Below, one piece after another: positions 1 through 5,882 of a DNA stretch of 8,971 nt (within the stretch, counting starts at the first letter, position 1; every line of letters begins with the position of its first letter). Origin of the DNA: SFWF01 sp045539095 (GTDB lineage Bacteria; Bacillota; Clostridia; Oscillospirales; Acutalibacteraceae); NCBI GenBank assembly GCA_045539095.1, contig JAZQER010000062.1, forward strand, positions 1-8,971, given 5' to 3'. The position numbers and the translations under genes are program-made. The notes under the pieces were generated by a model that was not told the origin of the DNA, made no database searches, and worked only from the letters and a program-made list of their open reading frames with translations.

Positions 1-4
1 ACAT
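1..4 (-). CDS. Start codon of a gene cut by the left window edge
   Basis: Twelve bases after the stop of the MarR-type gene, the minus strand carries AAGGAG (18-13) and, 8 bases on, an ATG at 4-2. The strong ribosome binding site overlaps the regulator's stop codon, so the two genes are very probably cotranscribed and translationally coupled. Only the start codon and one base are inside the window, so the product cannot be named. MarR regulators of this kind are often followed by a transporter or other gene they control, but that is family knowledge and is not seen here. Confidence 0.55.
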
Positions 5-16
5 AATACCTTCTCC

Positions 17-475
17 TTATTTTGTTACGGGAATACCCTCTTTTGATATTATTTGCAGTTTCTTCATAATAAGTTCAAGAGAATTATAAAGAATTTTCCT
101 ATCATCATCAGATATTTCTCCACCTGTTGCACTGACAGCGACGCTTGCTCTTTCACATACAAAGCTAGCCGCCTTTTTGCCCTCATCGGTAAGCTTCAGT
201 TTTGCTCTGTACAATGAATTAGCTCTGAGTTCACGGAATATCAGTCCTTTTTCTTCCATTTCTCCGCTTATTCTTGAAATAGCAGCTTTATCACGGTCAC
301 ATGCCTCACAAAGCTCTGCAGCAGTAAGGCCTTCCGGATAACGGTTTAAAGTTACAAGATACTGCGCATACGCACCACGGTATCCGTATCTCTCCATCTC
401 CTCGCGTTCGATTTTTTGAATATAGCGACAAATTGCCGACACTGCGAAAGAAAATTGTTCAAATCTCTCTACCAT
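17..475 (-). CDS. MarR-family winged helix-turn-helix transcriptional regulator
   Basis: A 152-residue protein of normal MarR length, expected to act as a cytoplasmic dimer that binds a palindromic operator and is released by a ligand or by oxidation. The helix-turn-helix lies at about residues 49-79 (LTAAELCEACDRDKAAISR, then a helix ending in EEKGLI). The wing follows at about 80-100, ending in LKLTDEGK, and flanking helices form the dimer interface. The ATG at 475 was chosen because GAGGTG (485-480) sits just ahead of it. An in-frame ATG 117 bases upstream would put the promoter and operator inside the coding region and adds a non-family N-terminus. The gene has its own consensus promoter and a 16-bp palindrome in its leader, so autorepression is likely. 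The protein has no histidine and has four cysteines (C16, C56, C59, C107). The inducer is unknown. Confidence 0.93.
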   Translation of the reverse strand: MVERFEQFSFAVSAICRYIQKIEREEMERYGYRGAYAQYLVTLNRYPEGLTAAELCEACDRDKAAISRISGEMEEKGLIFRELRANSLYRAKLKLTDEGKKAASFVCERASVAVSATGGEISDDDRKILYNSLELIMKKLQIISKEGIPVTK

Positions 476-491
476 TTTACACCTCGACTTT

Positions 492-507
492 TGTTGACTA
501 GTCAACA
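492..507. promoter_or_regulatory. Probable MarR operator, perfect 16-bp palindrome
   Basis: TGTTGACTAGTCAACA is an uninterrupted perfect palindrome lying between the -10 box and the ribosome binding site of the MarR-type gene, at about +5 to +20 of the predicted transcript. Size, symmetry and position are those of a MarR-family autoregulatory operator. The core resembles the TTAAC-N2-GTTAA sites of the streptococcal MarR protein AdcR, but this regulator lacks histidines and so cannot have the AdcR zinc ligands. Binding by this protein is inferred. Confidence 0.75.
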
Positions 508-518
508 TTGTGGAAAAT

Positions 519-547
519 ATTATACCACATACAAACTTATTTGTCAA
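519..547 (-). promoter_or_regulatory. Consensus sigma-A promoter of the MarR-type operon
   Basis: On the minus strand a perfect -35 box TTGACA (547-542) is followed by exactly 17 bases and a perfect -10 box TATAAT (524-519). The transcript would start near 511-513 and have a leader of roughly 36 bases. The promoter lies 20 bases past the stop codon of the upstream DUF2344 gene, so the regulator can be transcribed apart from the radical SAM operon. Such a strong promoter beside an operator fits a unit that is normally held repressed. Confidence 0.88.
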
Positions 548-557
548 TATGTGGTAT
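522..557. repeat. Inverted repeat enclosing the -35 box and spacer
   Basis: ATACCACATA (522-531) and TATGTGGTAT (548-557) are perfect 10-base inverted arms separated by 16 bases. One arm runs into the -10 box and the other lies just upstream of the -35 box. A smaller dyad, ACAAA-N4-TTTGT (531-544), is nested inside. It may be a second regulator site. As RNA from the upstream gene it could fold into a hairpin 9 bases after the DUF2344 stop, but no clear U-run follows, so a terminator role is weak. Confidence 0.55.
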
Positions 558-566
558 ATTTTCTGC

Positions 567-1211
567 CTATTTAAACTCTTCCATATTATCATTATATAGC
601 ATAGTTCTTACGACAGTTCCGTACGGAAGTTTTTTGTTCTCCGATTTTTCAAACGCTTCTAAAAGCAATTTAGGATTAAGATTATTACTACCGCCTGCAG
701 CAAGTACTAAGGTCACTTTGTTTTCACTCATACCGAAACTCTTGATATTCGGCGCAAGGTTCACTATATTCATCTTACCTTTTTTACTCTTTTTCTCTGT
801 AAGTATTTCGGGTAACGATAAAAACGACCCTAGTTTTTCTAAAACTGCATCATCAAGACTATCATATGATATCTCATATTTGGCGTATGCAATATGGCCC
901 ACTTTCATCAAGGGTTCGCCTATTCCAAAAAGTTCAATTCCCTCAGGCATGACATTTTTGAGCTTATCTAAAGCCTGTGCAAGCGGATAAGAATCGTCGT
1001 CAAGCCGAAGATCCATAACATCATATGTGCTTTCAAATCCTAAAGACAGCGGCAGCGCGAATGTAACATACGGATGAGGATTAAAACCCTCAGAATACCA
1101 AACAGGGATACCTGACATTCTTATCATTCTTATCATAAAACGTTGGAGATCCAGATGAGAGATGAATTTCATTCTACCGAGTTTTCTAAAGTAAATTCTA
1201 ACGCCCTTCAA
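567..1211 (-). CDS. Radical SAM-linked protein, TIGR03936 / DUF2344 family
   Basis: A 214-residue protein read from a TTG codon at 1211. The N-terminus MKGVRIYFRKLGRMKFISHL and the later GFNPHPYVTFALPLSLGFES match the family well: an RxxFxKxGRMKFISHLDL start and a conserved GFNPHP segment at about residues 43-48. TIGR03936 proteins occur next to, or fused to, TIGR03960 radical SAM enzymes, as here. The molecular role is not established; a partner or substrate-binding role is inferred. The TTG start is preceded by GGAGG (1225-1221) with a 9-base gap and overlaps the upstream gene by 14 bases. The longer in-frame ATG at 1286 would add 25 non-family residues, and the GTG at 1220 touches the ribosome binding site. 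In many clostridia an Rne/Rng ribonuclease gene and rplU follow; here a MarR unit follows instead. Confidence 0.88.
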   Translation of the reverse strand: MKGVRIYFRKLGRMKFISHLDLQRFMIRMIRMSGIPVWYSEGFNPHPYVTFALPLSLGFESTYDVMDLRLDDDSYPLAQALDKLKNVMPEGIELFGIGEPLMKVGHIAYAKYEISYDSLDDAVLEKLGSFLSLPEILTEKKSKKGKMNIVNLAPNIKSFGMSENKVTLVLAAGGSNNLNPKLLLEAFEKSENKKLPYGTVVRTMLYNDNMEEFK

Positions 1212-3045
1212 AGCAAACACCCTCCCCGAAACAAGCAGCGCCGCAAGCTGCGCACTCCTGTCTGCAATTTTTAGTTGTTTCGGCATTTCTCGCCTTGATA
1301 TTTTCTTTTACAAAGAACTTCTTTGTAACACCATAGTCAAGATGATCCCAAGGAAGTATCTCATCATAGTCTCTTGTGCGGTTAACATAGAACTCATATG
1401 ATATTCCGCACTCTTCAAATACCTCGAGCCACTTATTATAATCAAAGCATTCATCCCAACCATCAAAGTGAAGTCCCTTTTTAAACGCGGCGTCAAGAAC
1501 CTGACAAAGTCTGCGATCGCCACGTGCAAAAACACCTTCAAGCATACTCGTATGTGCCTCGTGCCAGCTAAGCGTTATCTTTTTAGATCTGACGCAAGAA
1601 AGAAGATGCTTTTGTCTTCTATTAATTTCCGAAAGGTCTATCTGGGGTTCAAACTGGAAGGGCGTAAAAGGCTTTGGTACAAATGTTGCACAGCTTACAG
1701 AAACGCTGACCGGCTTACCTTTTTTCTTATCAGGATTGCTGTAATAAAGATCTACTACTTTTTGAGCAAGGTCGGCTATACCTTTAAGATCGTCATCTGT
1801 TTCAGTAGGAAGTCCCATCATAAAATAGAGTTTAACAGCAGTATAACCCGATTCGAACGCCATTTTACAGGTTGACATAATGTCATCTTCGGTTATATTC
1901 TTATTTATTACATCGCGAAGCCTTTGTGTACCTGCTTCAGGTGCAAAGGTAAGGCTGCTCTTTCTTACAGACTGCACCTTTTCTAAAAGCTCTTTCGGGA
2001 AATTGTCAATTCTAAGCGACGGTAGCGAAAGGCTGACCTTGCAGTCCTCACTCCAACCCAGCATTTTGGTCAGAAGAGCCTCAATCTCTCTATAGTCACT
2101 TGTTGAAAGCGAAGAAAGCGAAACCTCATCATAGCCCGATGAGTCGCAGATTGCCTTAGCCTGTGCGTTTGCAACCTCGGACGATTTCTCTCTGACGGGT
2201 CTGTAAAGATATCCTGCCTGACAAAATCTACAGCCACGTATACATCCGCGGAATATCTCCTCGACGGCGCGGTCGTGAACTATTTCAATAAAAGGCACGA
2301 CAAACTTATCGGGATAATAAACTGAATCAAGATCCTTTATGATGCGCTTTTTAACCGTCTTGGGAACACCTATTTCAGGTGTTACCGACTTTATCGTATT
2401 GTCTTCATTATACAATACAGTATAAAGCGAAGGCACATAAACGCCTTCTATCTGAGCCGCTTTAAACAAAAACTCTGACTTTGTTAAGTTTTCTTTTCTA
2501 CACTCTTTGTACAGATCTATGACCTCAAGATCAACCTCTTCACCTTCACCAAGGAAAAATATATCGATAAAATCAGCCAAAGGTTCCGGATTAGACGCAC
2601 ACGGTCCGCCCGCAACAATTACGGGATAATCCCAACTGTTACGCTCTTTTGTTTTCAGAGGGATCTTAGCAAGGTCGAGCATGCTCAAAACATTTGTATA
2701 AGAAAGTTCATACTGAAGAGTGAAACCGACAAAATCAAAGTCCCGTACAGGTTCACGACTTTCAAGCGCGAAAAGAGGTATATCATTATCACGCATTACC
2801 TTTTCAAAATCTATCCAAGGCGCGAAAACCCTTTCACACCAGATATCATCACGTGCATTAAACTGTGAATAAAGTATCTTCATTCCAAGATGTGACATAC
2901 CTATCTCGTATGTATCAGGAAAGCAAAAAGCAAATCTTACATCTACCTTTGACTTGTCCTTAATTACACTATTAAGCTCTCCACCCGAATATCTTCCCGG
3001 TTTTTGTACCGACATTATAAGCTGTTCAAATCTTTTTTCGTCCAT
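1198..3045 (-). CDS. B12-binding-domain radical SAM protein, TIGR03960 family
   Basis: A 615-residue protein of full family length. Residues about 1-240 carry the typical start (KPGRYSGGELNSV, FPDTYEIGMSHLG) and a cobalamin-binding-like domain with VAGGPCASNPEPLADFID and LGEGEE. The radical SAM core follows with C268-x3-C272-x2-C275 (GCIRGCRFC) for the [4Fe-4S] cluster that cleaves S-adenosylmethionine. The C-terminal region holds PWDHLDYGV and a cysteine cluster (C594, C598, C601, C605, C611), of which C594-x3-C598-x2-C601 has the same spacing as the catalytic motif. The substrate of the family is not known. It is likely translationally coupled to the DUF2344 partner downstream, whose ribosome binding site lies in its last codons. 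The start at 3045 has a modest GGTGA site about 6 bases ahead. The protein is probably cytoplasmic and oxygen-sensitive. Confidence 0.93.
   Translation of the reverse strand: MDEKRFEQLIMSVQKPGRYSGGELNSVIKDKSKVDVRFAFCFPDTYEIGMSHLGMKILYSQFNARDDIWCERVFAPWIDFEKVMRDNDIPLFALESREPVRDFDFVGFTLQYELSYTNVLSMLDLAKIPLKTKERNSWDYPVIVAGGPCASNPEPLADFIDIFFLGEGEEVDLEVIDLYKECRKENLTKSEFLFKAAQIEGVYVPSLYTVLYNEDNTIKSVTPEIGVPKTVKKRIIKDLDSVYYPDKFVVPFIEIVHDRAVEEIFRGCIRGCRFCQAGYLYRPVREKSSEVANAQAKAICDSSGYDEVSLSSLSTSDYREIEALLTKMLGWSEDCKVSLSLPSLRIDNFPKELLEKVQSVRKSSLTFAPEAGTQRLRDVINKNITEDDIMSTCKMAFESGYTAVKLYFMMGLPTETDDDLKGIADLAQKVVDLYYSNPDKKKGKPVSVSVSCATFVPKPFTPFQFEPQIDLSEINRRQKHLLSCVRSKKITLSWHEAHTSMLEGVFARGDRRLCQVLDAAFKKGLHFDGWDECFDYNKWLEVFEECGISYEFYVNRTRDYDEILPWDHLDYGVTKKFFVKENIKARNAETTKNCRQECAACGAACFGEGVCFEGR
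1221..1225 (-). promoter_or_regulatory. Ribosome binding site that decides the TTG start of the DUF2344 gene
   Basis: GGAGG lies within the Gly-Glu-Gly codons near the end of the TIGR03960 gene and 9 bases before the TTG at 1211. It is the only good site in the region, and it makes the TTG the best start despite the rare codon. The overlap points to reinitiation by ribosomes finishing the upstream gene. Confidence 0.6.
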
Positions 3046-3091
3046 ATTTTCACCAATCGAATTAAATGATATTTATATTATGATACATTAA

Positions 3092-3670
3092 TCAACTCTT
3101 TCTTTCAACACCTTTTTTTAAAAATAATGTTGAAATTAGATATAGTGAAAAGATCAGTACCGAGAAATTTTCCACGCCGTAAAATAAAAGATAGATAAAA
3201 ATGAGAGCGGAAACTGCGGCGGCAGAAACCGTAAGCGCGATAATACATTTATCTGCGATTGCAGCCCCAAATAACGCAGAAAAAAATATATGCACAATTC
3301 TGCCGCCATCAAGTCCGCTTATTGGCAGCATATTGTAAATAAACAGCAAAAGATTAATAGCCGAAAAATCATTTTTAAACGCAAAAAAGCAAATTAAATT
3401 AGAAAGCGGACCCGATACAAGTATCAATACATCTTCAAGCGGAGTTTTTGCAGAATTATCAACGATGTTTATCCCACCGGGGATAAGTTTTACGCCGCTT
3501 GGCTTTGATTTAAGAATAACCATAGTAACAAGGTGAGCCGCCTCGTGAATAGCTGCAGCAGTAAAAAATAAAAATATATTGCCGGTTTTATCGGTCGCTA
3601 CTATTAAAGCTAATGCCGCTGTAAATAAAAAAGATATTTCAAATTCAACACCAAAAAGCCTGAATTTCAC
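3092..3670 (-). CDS. M50 (site-2 protease family) membrane metalloprotease, SpoIVFB-like
   Basis: A 192-residue polytopic membrane protein starting at GTG 3670, with GGAG (3680-3677) 6 bases ahead. The zinc motif HEAAH is at residues 42-46 (catalytic Glu43), inside a membrane segment. The second motif NMLPISGLDGG is at residues 113-123, with Asp121 as the third expected zinc ligand. Hydrophobic segments lie at about 12-26, 31-50, 82-98, 104-118 and 140-185. These are the signatures of site-2 proteases, which cut substrates within or next to the membrane. SpoIVFB, which matures pro-sigma-K in sporulating Bacillus, is the best-known relative of this compact type; there is no C-terminal CBS domain here. 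It starts one base after the small membrane gene, in the position SpoIVFA holds relative to SpoIVFB. The substrate is unknown, and a sporulation role is inference only. Confidence 0.9.
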   Translation of the reverse strand: MKFRLFGVEFEISFLFTAALALIVATDKTGNIFLFFTAAAIHEAAHLVTMVILKSKPSGVKLIPGGINIVDNSAKTPLEDVLILVSGPLSNLICFFAFKNDFSAINLLLFIYNMLPISGLDGGRIVHIFFSALFGAAIADKCIIALTVSAAAVSALIFIYLLFYGVENFSVLIFSLYLISTLFLKKGVERKS

Positions 3671-3671
3671 T

Positions 3672-3863
3672 CTATTCTCCGTCTAAAACAAGAGTCAGTG
3701 ATATCTCTGTTCTAACATATTCGTCATAAATTTCCATAACCTCAGAAAACAAACCATTGTCAAAATATCTCAGCGCCGTTGCAAAAATGAGTATCGTAAT
3801 AACAAAAGATATTTGCAGTATAAGTACTTTACTGTATCGCTGTAGGAAAATTCTGTTATTCAT
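3672..3863 (-). CDS. Small single-pass membrane protein upstream of the M50 protease
   Basis: A 63-residue protein with a basic N-terminus (R4, R9, K12), one hydrophobic helix at about residues 13-31, and an acidic, extracytoplasmic-looking tail (YFDNGLFSEVMEIYDEYVRTE). That suggests an N-in, C-out anchor. It is very likely real: AGAGGTG precedes the ATG at the right distance, its last codons hold the ribosome binding site of the protease gene, and only one base separates the two genes. In many clostridia the gene in this place encodes a longer SpoIVFA-like or M23 (LytM) membrane protein. This one has no room for such a domain, so it could be a reduced version or an unrelated protease regulator. 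I do not recognise a named family. Confidence 0.72.
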   Translation of the reverse strand: MNNRIFLQRYSKVLILQISFVITILIFATALRYFDNGLFSEVMEIYDEYVRTEISLTLVLDGE

Positions 3864-3889
3864 AGCTACACCTCTAATTTAAAATATTG

Positions 3890-3901
3890 CAGTATTTCTG
3901 T
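3890..3901. repeat. First copy of a 12-base repeat, CAGTATTTCTGT
   Basis: CAGTATTTCTGT is repeated exactly at 5855-5866. The copies lie in the noncoding leaders just before ygiQ and before the beta-CASP gene. The unit has partial dyad symmetry (CAG-N6-CTG, with ACAG-N5-CTGT in the second copy). It may be a shared regulatory site or chance similarity in AT-rich DNA. Confidence 0.35.
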
Positions 3902-3915
3902 TTTTATGATAAAGT

Positions 3916-3921
3916 TATAAT
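3916..3921 (+). promoter_or_regulatory. Possible -10 box for ygiQ
   Basis: TATAAT stands 21 bases before the ygiQ ATG in the AT-rich gap between the two divergent operons, but no good -35 box is found 16-18 bases upstream (TATTTC at 17). A promoter must exist for ygiQ because its upstream neighbour runs the other way, yet this assignment rests on the -10 alone. No convincing minus-strand promoter for the membrane protein operon was seen in the same gap. Confidence 0.35.
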
Positions 3922-3942
3922 AATAAAGATTAAGGAGTAGTT

Positions 3943-5814
3943 ATGCCTTTTTTACCTATAACCCGAAAAGAAATGGAAATCCGCGGAATATCACAAGCCG
4001 ACATAATAATCGTTACCGGTGACGCTTATGTCGATCATCCGAGCTTCGGCACTGCGATAATATCACGAGTTCTTGAAGCGGCTGGCTATTCAGTATGTAT
4101 TATTTCACAGCCTAAAAGCGATGCTGATTATAAAGAATTTGGCTCGCCGAGACTTGCATTTTTAGTAAATGCAGGAAATATTGATTCAATGGTTGCTCAT
4201 TACACCGCTGCTAAAAAACGCCGCAGTGATGACGCGTATACTGCTGGTGGAAAGTCAGGTGCCCGTCCCGACCGAGCAATAATTGTCTACTGTAAAAAAA
4301 TTCGCCAGCTTTTTGGCGACGTTCCAATTGCTATCGGTGGGCTTGAAGCCTCTCTTCGACGCTTTGCACATTATGACTATTGGGATGATTCTGTCAGACC
4401 CTCTATTCTAATTGACAGCGGTGCCGATCTACTGATGTTCGGTATGGGTGAAAAACACGCTGTAGAAATAGCAGATCGTCTTAACAACGGCGAAACTATC
4501 AAAACAATGACCGACATACTCGGCACCTGCTACAAAGTCGAAACAAAAGACTATGAGTGGAAGCCGTCAAGCGAATGTCCATCTTATGAATTAGTTAAAG
4601 AGCCTACCGAAAGCGGTAAAAAACAGTATGCTATTGCAACGAAGATTCAACATCGCGAGCAGGACGCAGTTCGAGGCAAGGCAATTATTCAAAAACACGG
4701 AAAATATATTGTAGTACAAAATCCGCCAATGCCTCCCCTTTCTACCGAGGAGCTTGACGCTATCTACGAACTCCCGTTTATGAGAGATTACCATCCTTCA
4801 TATGAGCCTCTTGGCGGTGTTCCGGGTATTGAAGAAGTAAAGTTTTCATTAACCCACAACCGAGGATGCTTCGGATCCTGTAATTTTTGCTCAATTGCCT
4901 ATCATCAAGGAAGGCAGGTCGCTGTCCGCAGTCACGAATCGGTTTTAAAAGAAGCAAAACTTCTAACAACCCTACCCGACTTTAAAGGCTATATTCATGA
5001 CGTTGGCGGACCTACTGCAAATTTCCGCGCTCCGTCGTGCAAAAAACAGTTAACTCACGGTTTGTGCGCTGATAGAAAATGTCTTGCACCGAAAATTTGC
5101 CCTAATATTGACATAGATCATTCTGATTACCTCGAACTTCTTCACAAAATTCGTAAAATTCCAAACATCAAAAAAGTGTTTATCCGTTCCGGTATTCGCT
5201 TTGACTACCTTATAGCAGATGATGATGACGAATTCTTTAAAGAACTTGTGCGTCATCATGTGAGCGGACAGCTTAAGGTTGCTCCTGAGCATTGCTCCTC
5301 CGCAGTGCTTTCTGCTATGGGTAAACCTGAGATAGACACCTATCTGAAATTCAAAAAGAGATTCTATGAGTTAACAAAAAGCGAAGGCAAAGAACAGTAT
5401 CTTGTTCCCTATCTTATGTCATCTCATCCAGGTAGTACAATGAAGGATGCTATTGAACTTTCTGTATTTCTTAAAAAAGAAGGAATGCGCCCCGAACAGG
5501 TACAAGACTTCTACCCTACCCCCGGTACGGTTTCGACCTGTATGTATTACACGGGTCTCGATCCAATTACTATGAAGTCTATATATACAGCAAAAACTCC
5601 CGAGGAAAAGGCACAACAAAGAGCACTTCTGCAGTATTTTAAGCCCGAAAATCGAGAGATAGTTCTGAAGGCTCTGCGTAAGTATGGCAGAACCGACCTT
5701 ATCGGCACAGGAAAGGATTGCCTTATCTCGGATAGCAAATCCTCTCATACCCGAAACAGAAAGCCTCCGAATAAGAAAAAGTGTATTCGGAATACAACAA
5801 AAAGAAAAATATAA
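3943..5814 (+). CDS. ygiQ: YgiQ-family radical SAM protein
   Basis: A 623-residue protein with family features throughout. The N-terminus MPFLPITRKEM and the GDAYVDHPSFG motif (26-36) open a B12-binding-like fold. PIAIGGLEASLRR (128-140) and AHYDYWDD are diagnostic. The radical SAM motif is C309-x3-C313-x2-C316 (GCFGSCNFC). Four more conserved cysteines (C366, C375, C380, C386) lie in the family's C...GxC....C.....CPN segment and could hold a second metal site. KVAPEH (445-450) and FYPTPGT follow near the end of the core. The last 24 residues are strongly basic. The reaction is not known. The ATG has AAGGAG (3932-3937) 5 bases ahead. The gene is divergent from the protease operon and sits 68 bases before the beta-CASP gene, possibly in one transcript. 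Confidence 0.95.
   Translation: MPFLPITRKEMEIRGISQADIIIVTGDAYVDHPSFGTAIISRVLEAAGYSVCIISQPKSDADYKEFGSPRLAFLVNAGNIDSMVAHYTAAKKRRSDDAYTAGGKSGARPDRAIIVYCKKIRQLFGDVPIAIGGLEASLRRFAHYDYWDDSVRPSILIDSGADLLMFGMGEKHAVEIADRLNNGETIKTMTDILGTCYKVETKDYEWKPSSECPSYELVKEPTESGKKQYAIATKIQHREQDAVRGKAIIQKHGKYIVVQNPPMPPLSTEELDAIYELPFMRDYHPSYEPLGGVPGIEEVKFSLTHNRGCFGSCNFCSIAYHQGRQVAVRSHESVLKEAKLLTTLPDFKGYIHDVGGPTANFRAPSCKKQLTHGLCADRKCLAPKICPNIDIDHSDYLELLHKIRKIPNIKKVFIRSGIRFDYLIADDDDEFFKELVRHHVSGQLKVAPEHCSSAVLSAMGKPEIDTYLKFKKRFYELTKSEGKEQYLVPYLMSSHPGSTMKDAIELSVFLKKEGMRPEQVQDFYPTPGTVSTCMYYTGLDPITMKSIYTAKTPEEKAQQRALLQYFKPENREIVLKALRKYGRTDLIGTGKDCLISDSKSSHTRNRKPPNKKKCIRNTTKRKI
5766..5796 (+). repeat. Overlapping inverted repeats at the 3' end of ygiQ
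   Basis: TCCGAATA (5766-5773) can pair with TATTCGGA (5784-5791) across a 10-base loop. The right arm is also the left half of a near-perfect palindrome, TGTATTC-G-GAATACA (5782-5796). The two pairings exclude one another. The segment is within the codons of the basic tail of YgiQ, about 87 bases before the beta-CASP start. It could be an operator-like site, an attenuator-like RNA element, or coincidence. No U-run follows, so it is not a normal intrinsic terminator. Confidence 0.4.
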
Positions 5815-5854
5815 AATATATTTATGTAAAACTGTCAAGTATTTATTTATATCA

Positions 5855-5866
5855 CAGTATTTCTGT
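5855..5866. repeat. Second copy of the 12-base repeat, CAGTATTTCTGT
   Basis: This exact copy of the 3890-3901 sequence lies 16 bases before the GTG start of the beta-CASP gene and just ahead of its ribosome binding site. The 68-base gap (5815-5882) around it is very AT-rich, and I found no promoter with both boxes in it. Confidence 0.35.
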
Positions 5867-5882
5867 ATAAGAGGTGTTAAAG

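Noticed and set aside
476..592. 39-residue N-terminal extension of the MarR-type protein from an upstream ATG
   Set aside because: It would cover the consensus promoter and operator and is not family-like; the ATG at 475 has a good ribosome binding site.
508..990. 160-residue plus-strand open frame opposite the DUF2344 gene
   Set aside because: It is antisense to a well-supported gene and has no recognisable domain.
1212..1286. Longer DUF2344 protein starting at ATG 1286
   Set aside because: The added 25 residues are read from the Cys-rich end of the other gene in another frame and do not match the family's N-terminus.
1468..1875. Plus-strand open frame opposite the TIGR03960 gene
   Set aside because: A shadow of a conserved coding sequence with no domain features.
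3046..3091. Promoter in the 46-base gap before the TIGR03960 gene
   Set aside because: The gap is AT-rich and contains TTGATT, but no -10 box lies at a proper distance.
5419..5838. Minus-strand open frame opposite the end of ygiQ
   Set aside because: Antisense to a conserved protein and lacking family features.
5832..5860. CTGTCA-17-CAGTAT as a promoter for the beta-CASP gene
   Set aside because: The -10 matches consensus at only three positions; a read-through transcript from ygiQ is as likely.
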